Shown: positions 1 through 12,159, numbered from the stretch's first letter. The stretch: DNA of 64,000 nt from Hyperoodon ampullatus (GCA_949752795.1 CATKHW010000280.1:620001-684000), one strand, 5' to 3'. The notes: a model not told the origin generated them from the sequence alone. Translations and numbers: made by a program.

Positions 1-1739
1 CCCTAAAACAAGTAAAGAACAGAGCTACAGAGCCAAGGGCACTTCCAGTCTAGGGAATATACCTTGGGAAAACTGAAAATCAATAAGACAGAGCCACCCC
101 AAAATTTAGGGCTGCGCTGCTTACAAGGACCTCAACTTGGGTACACCTTAAATATCCCAGGAAATATAAAAATGGTTCAAAAAATTGTGTTACTTACGTA
201 CGATGGAATATCCCTCAGCCATGAAATCAATGTCATAAGACCAGTAGCAGCAAAATGGGTGGATTCAGGTACGATGATTCTAAGTGAAATAAGTCACACA
301 GAAAAAGAAACTTATCATAAGATATCACTTATGAAGATCCTGTAAACATGGCTACACTTGAACTGAGTTAGGAAAGAGAACAGTGTCTCACATTTAGAAA
401 ACACTCTTATGCCTGCTTAAGGGGGAAGGAGAGGTGGGGTGATGCATAAAACCAGAGTTTGATATAAGCACAGGTACCGTTCCAAAAACCAACTATGGAA
501 TAGACAAGACCTACACCTTCCTCAGTGAAAGGGACTCAAAACCCCATATTTCCCGCAGAGCAATATATCTGACTCGTAAGAATCTTAAAACCTATGTATT
601 GATATGTCTCCGTAAGGGAAACAAGTGTGTCTAGACTGGCATAAACATGACAGCGAGAATCAGCTCAAACCCACTATAAAAAGGAATTTCAAAAACAAAA
701 CAATAGAACTGGGAAATTCTTTACAATTCCTTCAGGGTCTCTGATGAAACCTGGAATGACCCTATCTACAATGACAGCTGGATGTGGCATAATGCTGGAC
801 ACTTGGGACTGAGACGATTGGTGAGATTGGGTGAGCAAATGCAGACCCTTTAAAGCACAAATGCCTGGCACCCATTCCATGGGTCCCAACTCTCCAGGTT
901 GAAGGGAATATTACTACAGCTCTAACATGTACGGGAAACCTAGACAACGGACACACTCTGTATACGAAAGGTTTCTAAAACTCAACGAATAGTCCCTCTC
1001 CTGGTGCTCCAGTTTGAATTTCCATCTGCTTTACTAGCAACCTCCCAACTTGGAGAGACAGCCCCTTTAAACTCCTGGTTCGCACAGGTTTCCAATTTGG
1101 CAGATGATGAAAGGGAAGAGGGAGAACCAATGAGAGAGTAGCTGTTAGGCATTTGGACGGGCACATATCACTCTAACTTCCCCGCAGGTAGAAGAATTAA
1201 CCAAAGTCTCAGCCCCCCACCGGGAACGAGCATAGGTCCTGAACCAAAATGTTGGACTTGCGGTCAGCTCACAAAAAACGAGTTGAAAAATGGAGCTCAG
1301 GGGCACAGCAATACACAAACTGGCCAAGTAATAAAGGACAAATATCGTCCAAAAATCTGTTGAGGGAAGGCAACGAGGCGGAATTGAAAGCGAGGCAGAA
1401 TAGCAGGAAACAGATTTCAAGAGCTACGTTGGAATTGCCTTTAAAGCACAGGAAGAGGGGCACAACTTCAACAATGATGCACTTGGCCAAAAAGGTCATA
1501 TGCTTTTTCTCCTGAATATATTCAGGAGAAAACGCATACGCCCTTTTTGGCCAAGCAAGCAAGCGGGCACTGAAAATCTGCACTATAAAGAAGTATCACT
1601 TCCCACCGGTCAAAAGGGACATCCACACAATGTGTAAAAACCAGAAAGGCAAGACAGGCCCTTGAGAACAGGGAGCCTTGTTAGGCTGATGGGTGGGATG
1701 TAAATTGCCAACTGCCTCTCTGGAGGAGTACATTGTGTT
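1..1739 (+). repeat. Satellite monomer 1 (type A)
   Basis: 1,739 bp. It shares private variants with monomer 3, such as ACTCGTAAGAAT near 570 and CATGACAGCGAG near 646, but not with monomer 2, so it is one half of a dimer. The palindrome at 1482-1555 has mutations in its left arm (GGTCATATGC instead of GGGCGTATGC). Confidence 0.9.
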
Positions 1740-3162
1740 CCCTAAAACAAGTAAAGAACAGAACTACAGAGCCAAGGGCACTTCCAGTCTAGGGAATATA
1801 CCTAGGGAAAACTGAAAATCAATAAGACAGAGCCACCCCACAATTTATTGCTGCACTGCTTACAAGGACCTCAACTTGGGTACACCTTAAATATCCCAGG
1901 AAATATAAAAATGGTTCAAAAAATTGTGGTACTTACGTACGATGGAATATCCCTCAGCCATGAAATCAATGTCATAAGACCAGTAGCAGCAAAATGGGTG
2001 GATTCAGGTACGATGATTCTAAGTGAAATAAGTCACCCAGAAAAAGACACTTATCATAAGATATCACTTATGAAGATCCTGTAAACATGGCTACACTTGA
2101 ACTGAGTTAGGAAAGAGAACAGTGTCTCACATTTAGAAAACACTCTTATGCCTGCTTAAGGTGGAAGGAGAGGTGGGGTGGTGCATAAAACCAGCGTTTG
2201 ATATAAGCACAGGTACCGTTCCAAAAACCAACTATGGAATAGACAAGACCTACACCTTCCTCAGTAAAAGGGACTCAAAACCCCATATTTCCCGCAGAGG
2301 AATATATCTGACTAGTAAGAATCATAAAACCTATGTATTGATATGTCTCCGTAAGGTAATCAAGTGTGTCTAGACTGGCATAAACATGGCAGCGAGAATC
2401 AGCTCAAACCCACTATAAAAAGGAATTTCAAAAACAAAACAAAAAAACTGGGAAATTCTTTACAATTCCTTCAGGGTCTCTGATGAAACCTGGAATGACC
2501 CTATCTACAATGACAGTTGGATGTGGCATAAGGAGGGACACTTGGGACTGAGACGATTGGTGAGATTGGGAGAGCCAATGCAGACCCTTTAAAGCAATAA
2601 TGCATGGCACCCTTTCCATGGGTCCCAACTGTCCAGGTTGAAGGGAATATTACTACAGTTATAACATGTACGGGAAACCTAGAGAACGGACACACTGTGA
2701 ATACGAAAGGTTTCTAAAACTCAACGAATAGTCCCTCTCCTGGTGCTCCGGTTTGACTTTCCATCTGCTTTACTATCAACCTCCCAAATTGGAGAGACAG
2801 CCCCTTTAACCTCCTGGTTCGCACAGGTTTCCAATTTGGCAGAGGATGAAAGGGAAGAGGGAGAACCAATGAGAGAGTAGCTGTTAGGCATTTGGACGGA
2901 CACATATCACTCTAACTTCCCGGCAGGAAGAAGAATTAACCAAAGTCTCAGCCCCCCACCGGGAACCAGCATAGGTCCTGAACCAAAATTTTGGACTTGC
3001 GGTCAGCTCACCAAAAACGAGTTGAAAAATGGAGCTCAGGGGCACAGCAATTCACAAACTTGCAGAGTAATAAAGGACAACTATCATCCAAAAATCTGTT
3101 GAGGGAAGGCAACGAGGCGGACTTGAAAGCGAGGCAGAATAGCAGGAAACAGATTTCAAGAG

Positions 3163-3179
3163 GTACGTTGGAATCGCCT
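3163..3179 (+). other. CENP-B-box-like 17-mer in the satellite
   Basis: GTACGTTGGAATCGCCT contains CGTTGGAA followed by N and CG. It matches 6 of the 9 positions usually held essential in the mammalian CENP-B box (NTTCGNNNNANNCGGGN) but fails at the second T and at the last two Gs. It is present in most type A monomers; type B has GTACATTGGAATCGCC, losing one more key base. Binding is doubtful. Confidence 0.3.
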
Positions 3180-3220
3180 TTAAAGCACAGGAAGAGGGGC
3201 CCAACTTCGACAATGATGCA

Positions 3221-3294
3221 CTTGGCCAAAAAGGGCGTATGCGTTTTCTCCTGAATATATTCAGGAGAAAACGCATACGCCCTTTTTGGCCAAG
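3221..3294. repeat. Perfect 74-bp palindrome in the satellite (representative)
   Basis: Two 37-base arms with no spacer, centred between 3257 and 3258 in GAATATATTC. The arms start CTTGGCCAAAAAGGGCG and end CGCCCTTTTTGGCCAAG. The same element, perfect or mutated, occurs once per monomer at 1482, 6688, 8431, 10169, 11903, 13640, 15377, 17115, 18854, 20592, 22331, 24069, 41328, 54200, 55938, 57677, 59414, 61152 and 62900 (74 bp each). It could form a cruciform or, in RNA, a long hairpin. It sits at the junction of the non-L1 half and the L1-derived half. Confidence 0.95.
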
Positions 3295-4188
3295 CAAGCA
3301 AGCGGGCAATGCAAATCTGCACTACAAAGAAGTATCACTTCCCACCAGTCAAAAGGGACATCCACAAAATGTGTAAAAACCAGAAAGGCAGGACAGGCCC
3401 TGGAGAACAGGGAGCCTTGTTATGCTGATGAGTGGTATGTAAATTGCCAACTGCCTCTCTTGAGGAGTACATTGTGTTCCCTAAAACAAGTAAAGAACAG
3501 AGCTACAGAGCCAAGGGCACTTCCAGTCTAGGGAATATACCTTGGGAAAACTGAAAATCAATAAGACAGAGCCACCCCAAAATTTAGGGCTGCGCTGCTT
3601 ACAAGGACCTCAACTTGGGTACACCTTAAATATCCCAGGAAATATAAAAATGGTTCAAAAAACTGTGGTACTTACGTACGATGGAATATCCCTCAGCCAT
3701 GAAATCAATGTCATAAGACCAGTAGCAGCAAAATGGGTGGATTCAGGTACGATGATTCTAAGTGAAATAAGTCACACAGAAAAAGAAACTTATCATAAGA
3801 TATCACTTATGAAGATCCTGTAAACATGGCTACACTTGAACTGAGTTAGGAAAGAGAACAGTGTCTCACATTTAGAAAACACTCTTATGCCTGCTTAAGG
3901 GGAAAGGAGAGGTGGGGTGATGCATAAAACCAGAGTTTGATATAAGCACAGGTACCGTTCCAAAAACCAACTATGGAATAGACAAGACCTACACCTTCCT
4001 CAGTGAAAGGGACTCAAAACCCCATATTTCCCGCAGAGGAATATATCTGACTCGTAAGAATTTTAAAACCTATGTATTGATATGTCTCCGTAAGGGAAAC
4101 AAGTGTGTCTAGACTGGCATAAACATGACAGCGAGAATCAGCTCAAACCCACTATAAAAAGGAATTTCAAAAACAAAACAAAAAAAAC
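3283..4188 (+). repeat. L1-derived half of a satellite monomer (representative)
   Basis: This stretch aligns by eye, with heavy divergence, to the end of L1 ORF2 and the 3'UTR seen in the same window at 26530-27300. Shared anchors in the same order are GCAATGCAAATC then AAGTATCACTTC (L1: GAAATGCAAATC, GAGGTATCACCTC), GGGATGTAAATTGCCA (L1: GGAAATGTAAATTG), CGATGGAATATCCCTCAGCCAT (in the L1, ATGGAATATTACTCAGCCAT), AAGTGAAATAAGTCA (L1: AATGAAGTAAGTCAG), and a final A-rich tract at 4166-4187. The same half is present in every monomer. It encodes no intact ORF2 piece. Confidence 0.75.
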
Positions 4189-4960
4189 TGGGAAATTCTT
4201 TACAAATCCTTCAGGGTCTCTGATGAAACCTGGAATGACCCTATCTACAATGACAGCTGGATGTGGCATAATGCTGGACACTTGGGACTGAGACGATTGG
4301 TGTGATTGGGTGAGCAAATGCAGACCCTTTAAAGCACAAATGCCTGGCACCCATTCCATGGGTCCCAACTCTCCAGGTTGAAGGGAATATTACTACAGCT
4401 CTAACATGTACGGGAAACCTAGAGAACGGACACACTGTGAATACGAAAGGTTTCTAAAACTCAACGAATAGTCCCTCTCCTGGTGCTCCAGTTTGAATTT
4501 CCATCTGCTTTACTAGCATCCTCCCAACTTGGAGAGACAGCCCCTTTAAACTCCTGGTTCGCACAGGTTTCCAATTTCGCAGATGATGTAAGGGAAGAGG
4601 GAGAACCAATGAGAGAGTAGCTGTTAGGCATTTGGACGGGCACATATCACTCTAACTTCCCCGCAGGTAGAAGAATTAACCAAAGTCTCAGCCCCCCACC
4701 GGGAACCAGCATAGGTCCTGAACCAAAATGTTGGACTTGCGGTCAGCTCACAAAAAACGAGTTGAAAAATGGAGCTCAGGGGCACAGCAATACACAAAAT
4801 GGCCATGTAATAAAGGACAAATATCGTCCAAAAATCTGTTGAGGGAAGGCAACGAGGCGGACTTGAAAGCGAGGCAGAATAGCAGGAAACAGATTTCAAG
4901 AGGTACGTTGGAATTGCCTTTAAAGCACAGGAAGAGGGGCACAACTTCGACAATTATGCA
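4189..4960 (+). repeat. Non-L1 half of a satellite monomer (representative)
   Basis: About 770-830 bp from the A-rich tract to the left arm of the palindrome, present in every monomer. I recognise no transposon, gene or RNA in it. It is richer in G+C than the L1 half and contains the CENP-B-box-like core. Confidence 0.6.
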
Positions 4961-5022
4961 CTTGGCCAAAAAGGGCGTATGCGTTTTCTCAGGAGAAAAC
5001 GCATATGCCCTTTTTGGCCAAG
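4961..5022. repeat. Palindrome with its central 12 bases deleted
   Basis: The arms read GCGTTTTCTC directly followed by AGGAGAAAACGC. The sequence CTGAATATATTC, present at the centre of other copies, is missing. This is the deletion expected when a hairpin tip is cut or skipped in replication. Confidence 0.9.
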
Positions 5023-5206
5023 CAAGCAAGCGAGCAATGCAAATCTGCACTACAAAGAAGTATCACTTCCCACCGGTCAAAAGGGACATCCACAAAATGT
5101 GTAAAAACCAGAAAGGCAAGACAGGCCCTGGAGAACAGGGAGCCTTGTTATGCTGATGGGCGGGATGTAAATTGCCAACTGCCTCTCTGGAGGAGTACAT
5201 TGTGTT

Positions 5207-6945
5207 CCCTAAAACAAGTAAAGAAGAGAGCTACAGAGCCAAGGGCACTTCCAGTCTAGGGAATATACCTTGGGAAAACTGAAAATCAATAAGACAGAGC
5301 CACCCCAACATTTAGGGCTGCACTGCTTACAAGGACCTCAACTTGGGTACACCTTAAATAATCCAGGAAATATAAAAATGGTTCAAAAAATTGTGGTACA
5401 TACGTACGATGGAATATCCCTCAGCCATGAAATCAATGTCATAAGACCAGTAGCAGCAAAATGGGTGGATTCAGGTACGATGATTCTAAGTGAAATAAGT
5501 CACACAGGAAAAGAAACTTATCATAAGATATCACTTATGAAGATCCTGTAAACATGGCTACACTTGAAATGAGTTAGGAAAGAGAACAGTGTCTCACATT
5601 TAGAAAACATTCTTATGCCTGCTTAAGGGTGAAGGAGAGGTGGGGTGATGCATAAAACCAGAGTTTTATATAAGCACAGGTACCGTTCCAAAAACCAACT
5701 ATGGAATAGACAAGACCTACACCTTCCTCAGTGAAAGGGACTCAAAACCCCATATTTCCCGCAGAGGAATATATCTGACTAGTAAGAATCTTAAAACCTA
5801 TGTATTGATATGTCTCCGTAAGGGAATCAAGTGTGTCTAGACTGGCATAAACATGGCAGCGAGAATCAGCTCAAACCCACTATAAAAAGGAATTTCAAAA
5901 ACAAAACAAAAAAAACTGGGAAATTATTTACAATTCCTTCAGGGTCTCTGATGAAACATGGAATGACCCTATCTACAATGACAGCTGGATGTGGCATAAG
6001 GCTGGACACTTGGGACTGAGACGATTGGTGAGATTGGGTGAGCAATTGCAGACCCTTTAAAGCAATAATGCATGCCACCCATTCCATGGGTCCCAACTGT
6101 CCAGGTCAAAGGAATATTACTACAGTTATAACATGTACGGGAAACCTAGAGAACGGACACACTGTGAATACGAAAGGTTTCTAAAACTCAACGAATAGTC
6201 CCTCTCCTGGTGCTCCGTTTTGACTTTCCATCTGCTTTACTATCAATCTCCCTACTTGGAGAGACAGCCCCTTTAACCTCCTGGTACGCACAGGTTTCCA
6301 ATTTGGCAGAGGATGAAAGGGAATAGGGAGAACCAATGAGAGAGTAGGTGTTAGGCATTTGGACGGGCATATATCACTCTAACTTCCCGGCAGGAAGTAC
6401 AAGTAACCAAAGTCTCAGCCCCCCACGGGGAACCAGCATAGGTCCTGAACCAAAATGTTGGACTTGCGGTCAGCTCACCAAAAACGAGTTGAAAAATGGA
6501 GCTCAGGGGCACAGCAATTCACAAACTGGCCGAGTAATAAAGGACAACTATCATCCAAAAATCTGTTGAGGGAAGGCAACGAGGCGGACTTGAAAGCGAG
6601 GCAGAATAGCAGGAAACAGATTTCAAGAGGTACGCTGGAATCGCCTTTAAAGCACAGGAAGAGGGGCACAACTTCGACAATGATGCACTTGGCCAAAAAG
6701 GGCGTATGCGTTTTCTCCTGAATATATTCAGGAGAAAACGCATACGCCCATTTTGGCCAAGCAAGCAAGCAGGCAATGCAAATCTGCACTACAAGGAAGT
6801 ATCACTTCCCACCGGTCAAAAGGGACATCTAAAAAATGTGTAAAAACAAGAAAGGCAAGAAAGGCCCTGGAGAACTGGGAGCCTTGTTATGCTGATGGGC
6901 GGGATGTAAATTGCCAACTGCCTCTCTGGAGGAGTACATTGTGTT
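5207..6945 (+). repeat. Satellite monomer 4 (type A)
   Basis: 1,739 bp, resembling monomer 2 at the positions that separate the two dimer halves. The palindrome at 6688-6761 has one mismatch (CCCATTTTGG). Confidence 0.9.
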
Positions 6946-8688
6946 CCCTAAAACAAGTAAAGAACAGAGCTACAGAGCCAAGGGCACTTCCAGTCTAGGG
7001 AATATACCTTGGGGAAACTGAAAATGAATAAGACAGAGCCACCCCAAAATTTAGGGCTGCACTGCTTACAAGGACCTCAACTTGGGTACACCTTAAATAT
7101 CCCAGGAAATATAAAAATGGTTCAAAAATTTGTGGTACTTACGTACGATGGAATATCCCTCAGCCATGAAATCAATGTCATAAGAGCAGTAGCAGCAAAA
7201 TGGGTGGATTCAGGTACGATGATTCTAAGTGAAATAAGTCACACAGAAAAAGAAACTTATCATAAGATATCACTTATGAAGATCCTGTAAACATGGCTAC
7301 ACTTGAACTTAGTTAGGAAAGAGAACAGTGTCTCACATTTAGAAAACACTCTTATGCCTGCTTAAGGTGGAAGGAGATGTGGGGTGAGGCATAAAACCAG
7401 AGTTTGATATAAGCACAAGTACCGTTCCAAAAACCAACTATGGAATAGACAAGACCTACACCTTCCTCCGTGAAAGGGATTCAAAACCCCATATTTCCTG
7501 CAGAGGAATATATCTGACTAGTAAGAACCTTAAAACCTATGTATTGATATGTCTCCATAAGGAAAACAAGTGTGTCTAGACTGGCATAAACATGGCAGCG
7601 AGAATCAGCTCAAACCCACTATAAAAAGGAATTTCAAAAACAAAACAAAAAAACTGGGAAATTCTTTACAATTCCTTCAGGGTCTCTGATGAAACCTGGA
7701 ATGACTCTATCTACAATGACAGCTGGATGTGGCATGAGGAGGGACACTTGGGACTGAGACGATTGGTGAGATTGGGTGTGAAAATGCAGACACTTTAAAG
7801 CAATAATGCCTGCCACTGATTCCATGGTTCCCAACTCTCCAGGTAGAAGGGAATATCACTACAGTTATAACATGTATGGGAAACCTAGAGAATGGACACC
7901 CTCTGATGGTGAAAGATTTCTAAAACTCTACTAATTTTTTTCTCTCCATGTGCTCCAGCTTGACATTCCAACTGCTTTAATATCAATCTCCCAACTTGGA
8001 GAGTCAGCCCCTATAACCTCCTGGTTCGCACAGTTGGCACATTGTGCAGAGGATATAAGGGAAGAGGGAGAACCAATGAGAGAGTAGCTGTAGGCATTTG
8101 GACGGCCACATGTCACTCTAATTTCCCGTCACGAAGAAGAATTAACCAAATTCTCAGGCTGCCCCAACCCCATAACTAGTATAGGTCCTGAAGCAAAATT
8201 GTGGGTTTGCAGTCAGCTCACAAAAACACAAGTTGAAAAATGGAGCTCAGGGGCACAGCAATTCACTAACTTGCAGAGTTATACAGGACTACTCTCTTCC
8301 AAAAATCTGTTGAGGAAAAGCCATGAGGCGGACTTGAAAATGAGGGAGCTTTGCACGAAACAGATTTCCAGAAGTACATTGGAATCGCCTTTAAACACAG
8401 GAAAAGCATCACAACTTCGACAATTATGGAATTGTCCATAAAGGGCGTATGCGTTTTCTCCTGAATATATTCAGGAGAAAACGCATACACCCATTTTGGC
8501 CAACCAAGCAACCGCACAATGCAAATCTGCACTACAAAGAAGTATCACTTCCCACCAGTCAAAAGGGATATCCGTAAAATGGGTAAAAACCAGAAAGGCA
8601 AGAGGGGCTCTGGAGAACTGGGAGCCTTGTTATGCTGATGGGTGGGATGTAGATTGCCAACAGCCACTCTGGAGGAGTGCATTGTGTT
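6946..8688 (+). repeat. Satellite monomer 5 (A-to-B chimera)
   Basis: 1,743 bp. The first part is type A. From about 7770 the sequence becomes type B, for example TGGACACCCTCTGATGGTG near 7892 in place of the type A CGGACACACTGTGAATACG. The palindrome region, 8431-8504, has a degraded left arm (TGTCCATAAAGGG). Confidence 0.85.
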
Positions 8689-10930
8689 CCCTAAAAGAAT
8701 TAAACAACAGAGCTTCACAACCTAAGGCACTTCCAGTCATGGGAATATACCTTGGGAAAATTGAAAATCAATAAGACACAGCCAACCCAAAATATAGGGC
8801 AGCACTGCTTAAAAGAACCTCGACTTCGGGACACCTTAAATATCCCAGGAAAGACAAAAATAGTAAAGAAATTGTGGTGCATACGTACGATGGAATATCC
8901 CTCACCCATGAAATCAATGTCATAAGGCCAGTAGCAGCATAATGAGTGGATTCATGTACGATGATTCTAACTGAAATAAGTCACACAGAAAAAGAAACTT
9001 ATCATAAGATATCACTTATGAAGGTCTTGTAAACATGGCTACACATGAACTGAATTAGGAAAGAGAAGAGTCTCACATTTAGAAAACACTCTTATGCCTG
9101 CTCAAGAGGAAAGGAGAGGTGGGGTGATGCATAAAACCAGAGTTTGATATTAGCACAAGTACGGTTGCATAATCCAAATACAGAATAGACAAGACCTACT
9201 CTTTCCTCACTGAATGGGGCTCAACACCCCTATTCCCCACAGAGTAGTATATCTGACTAGTAAGAATCTTAAAACCTATGTATTGATATGTCTCCATAAG
9301 GTAACCAAGTGTGTCTAGAACGACATAAACACGGCAGTGAGAATCAGCTCAAACCCACTATAAAAATGAATTTGAAAACAAAACAAATAAACAGTGCAAT
9401 TCTTACACAATACCTTCAGGGGTTCTGATGAAACTTAGAATGACCCTATCTACAACGACAGCTGGATGGGGCATAAGGCTGGTCACTTGGGACTGAGAGG
9501 ATTGGTGAGATCGGGTGAGAAAATGCAGACCGTTTAAAGCAATAATACCTGGCACCCATTCCATGGTTCCCAACTCTCCAGGTAGAAGGGAATATAACTA
9601 CAGTTATAACATGTATGGGAAACCTAGAGAATGGACACCATCTATTGGTGAAAGGTTTCTAAAACTCTACTAATTTTTTTCTCTCCTTGTGCACCAGTTT
9701 GACATTCCAACTGCTTTAGTATCAATCTCCCAAATTGGAGAGTCAACACCTTTAACCTCCTGGTTCGCACAGTTGGCACGTTGTGCAGAAGATATAAGGG
9801 AAGAGGGAGAAACAATTAGAGAGTAGCTGTAGGCATTTGGATGGCAACATGTCACTCTAAATTCCCGTCACGAAGAAGAATTAACAAACTCTGAGCCAGC
9901 CCCCCCAATGGAACTAGTATAGGTCCTGAAGCAAAATTGTGGATTGGCAGTCAGCTCACAAAAACGCGAGTTGAAAAATGGAGCTCAGGGGCACAGCAAT
10001 TCACTAACTTGCAGTGTTATAATGGACTACTCTCTTCCAAAAATCTGGTGAGAGAAAGCCAAGAGGCGGACTTGAAAATGAGGCAGACGTGCACGAAACA
10101 GATTTCCAGAAGTACATTGGAATTGCCTTTAAACAAAGGAAAAGCATCACAACTTAGACAATTATGGAATTGTCCATAAAGGGCACATGCGTTTTCTCCT
10201 GAATATATTCAGGAGAAAACGCATACGCCCATTTTGGCCAACCAAGCAACCGCACAATGCAAATCTGCACTACAAAGAAGTATCACTTCCAACCGGTCAA
10301 AAGGGACATCCGTAAAATGTGTAAAAACAAGAAAGGCAAGACAGGATCTCGAGAAGAGGGAGCCTTGTTATGGGGATGGGTGGGATGTAAATTGCCAACA
10401 GCCACTCTGGAGGAGTGCATTGTGTTCCCAAAAAGAAGTAAACAACAGTGCTTCACAACCTAAGGCACTTCCAGTCACGGGAATATACCTTGGGAAAATT
10501 TAAAATCAATAAGACACAGCCACACCAAAATTTATGGCAGCACTGCTTACAAGAACCTCGACTTCGGGACACCTTATATATCTCAGGAAAGACAAAAATG
10601 GTAAAGAAATTGTGGTACATACGTATGATGGAATATCCCTCAGCCATGAAGTCAATGTCATAAGGCCAGTAGCAGAATAAAGATGGGATTCATGTACGAT
10701 GATTCTAACTGAAAAAATCACACAGAAAAAGAAACTTATCCTAAGATATCACTTATGAAGGGTATATTAACATGGCTACACATGGAATGAATTAGGAAAG
10801 GGAACAGAGTCTCATATTTAGAAAACACACTTATGCATGCTTAAGGGGAAAGCAGAGGTGGGGTGATGAATAAAACCAGAGTTTGATATTAGCACAGGTA
10901 CGGTTCCATAATCCAAATACAGAATAGACA
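7770..10930 (+). repeat. Type B subfamily block inside array I
   Basis: About 3.2 kb of a distinct satellite subfamily flanked by type A on both sides. It carries private blocks such as CCCGTCACGAAGAAG (near 8124 and 9866) instead of the type A CCCGGCAGGAAGAAG. Boundaries are estimated from the first and last type B variants. Confidence 0.82.
8689..10426 (+). repeat. Satellite monomer 6 (type B)
   Basis: 1,738 bp, type B throughout. Markers are CCTCGACTTCGGGACACC near 8818, TAGCAGCATAATGAGTGG near 8931 and CCAACCAAGCAACCGCAC near 10239. The palindrome at 10169-10242 is imperfect. The monomer lines up with 54458-56195 at a constant offset of 45,769 bp up to the break at about 55974. Confidence 0.88.
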
Positions 10931-12159
10931 AGACCTACTACTTCCTCTGTGAACGGGGACTCAAAACCCCATATTTCCCACAGAGGAATATATCTGATTA
11001 GTAAGAATCTTAAAACCTATGGATTGATATGTCTCCGTAAGGGAATCAAGTGTGTCTAGACTGGCATAAACATGGCAGCGAGAATCAGCTCAAACCCACT
11101 AGAAAAGGAAATTCAAAAACAAAACAAAAAACAGGGAAATTCTTTACAATTCCTTCAGGGTCTCTGATGAAACCTGGAATGACCCTATCAACAACGACAG
11201 CTGGATGTGGCATAAGGCTGGACACTTGGGACTGAGAGGATTGGTGAGATTGGGTGAGCAAATGCAGACCCTTTAAAGCAATAATGCATGGCACCCACTC
11301 CATGGGTCCCAACTCTCCAGGTTGAAGGAACTATTACTACAGCTATAACATGTATGGGAAACCTAGAGAACGGACACACTGTGTATACAAAGTTTTCTAA
11401 AACTCAAAGAATAGTCCCTCTCCTGGTGCACTGGTTTGACTTTCCAACTGCTTTATTATCAGGCTCCCAACTTGAAGAGACAGCCCCTTTAACCTCCTGG
11501 TTCGCACAGGTTGCCAATTTGGCAGAGGATGAAAGGGAAGAGGGAGAACCAATGAGAGAGTAGCTGTTAGGCATTTGGACGGGCACATGTCACTCTAATT
11601 TCCCGGCAGGAAGAAGAATTAACAAAAGTCTCAGCCACCCACAGGGAACCAGTATAGGTGCTGAACCAAAATTTTGGACTTGCGTTCAGCTCACAAAAAC
11701 GAGTTGAAAAATGGAGCTCAGGGGCACAGCAATTCAAAAACTGGCAGAGTAATAAAGGACAACTCTCGTCCAAAAATCTGTTGAGGGAAGGAAACGAGGC
11801 GGATTTGAAAGGCAGGCAGAATAGCAGGAAACAGATTTCAAGAGGTACGTTGGAATCGCCTTTAAAGCACAGGAAGAGGGGCACAACTTCGACAATGATG
11901 CACTTGCCCAAAAAGGGCGTATGCGTTTTCTCCTGAATATATTCAGGAGAAAACACATACGCCCTTTTAGGCCAAGCAAGTAAGTGGGCAATGCAAATCT
12001 GCACTCAAAGAAGTATCACTTCCCACTGGTCAAAAGGGACAGCCACAAAATGTGTAAAATCCAGAAAGGCAAGACAGGCCCTGGAGAACAGGGAGCCTTG
12101 TTATGCTGTTGGGCGGGATGTAAATTGTCAACTGCCTCTCTGGAGGAATGCATTGTGTG
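10427..12159 (+). repeat. Satellite monomer 7 (B-to-A chimera)
   Basis: 1,733 bp. It begins as type B and returns to type A between about 10930 and 11040, where GAATCAAGTGTGTCTAGACTGGC reappears in pieces typical of A. The palindrome is at 11903-11976, with changes in both arms. Confidence 0.83.

Larger units (their letters stand above)
1740..3478 (+). repeat. Satellite monomer 2 (type A)
   Basis: 1,739 bp, the second half of the first dimer. It has ACTAGTAAGAAT and CATGGCAGCGAG where monomers 1 and 3 differ. It carries a perfect 74-bp palindrome at 3221-3294. Confidence 0.9.
3479..5206 (+). repeat. Satellite monomer 3 (type A, palindrome tip deleted)
   Basis: 1,728 bp, the shortest complete monomer. 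The shortfall comes from loss of 12 bases at the centre of the palindrome (4961-5022). Its variants match monomer 1. Confidence 0.9.

Noticed and set aside
64..345. 93-codon frame recurring in most satellite monomers
   Set aside because: It recurs at the repeat period and is broken or shifted in several monomers (for example near 8744, 10480, 13960 and 20912). It overlaps L1 ORF2/3'UTR-derived sequence in no conserved L1 frame. A by-product of the satellite.
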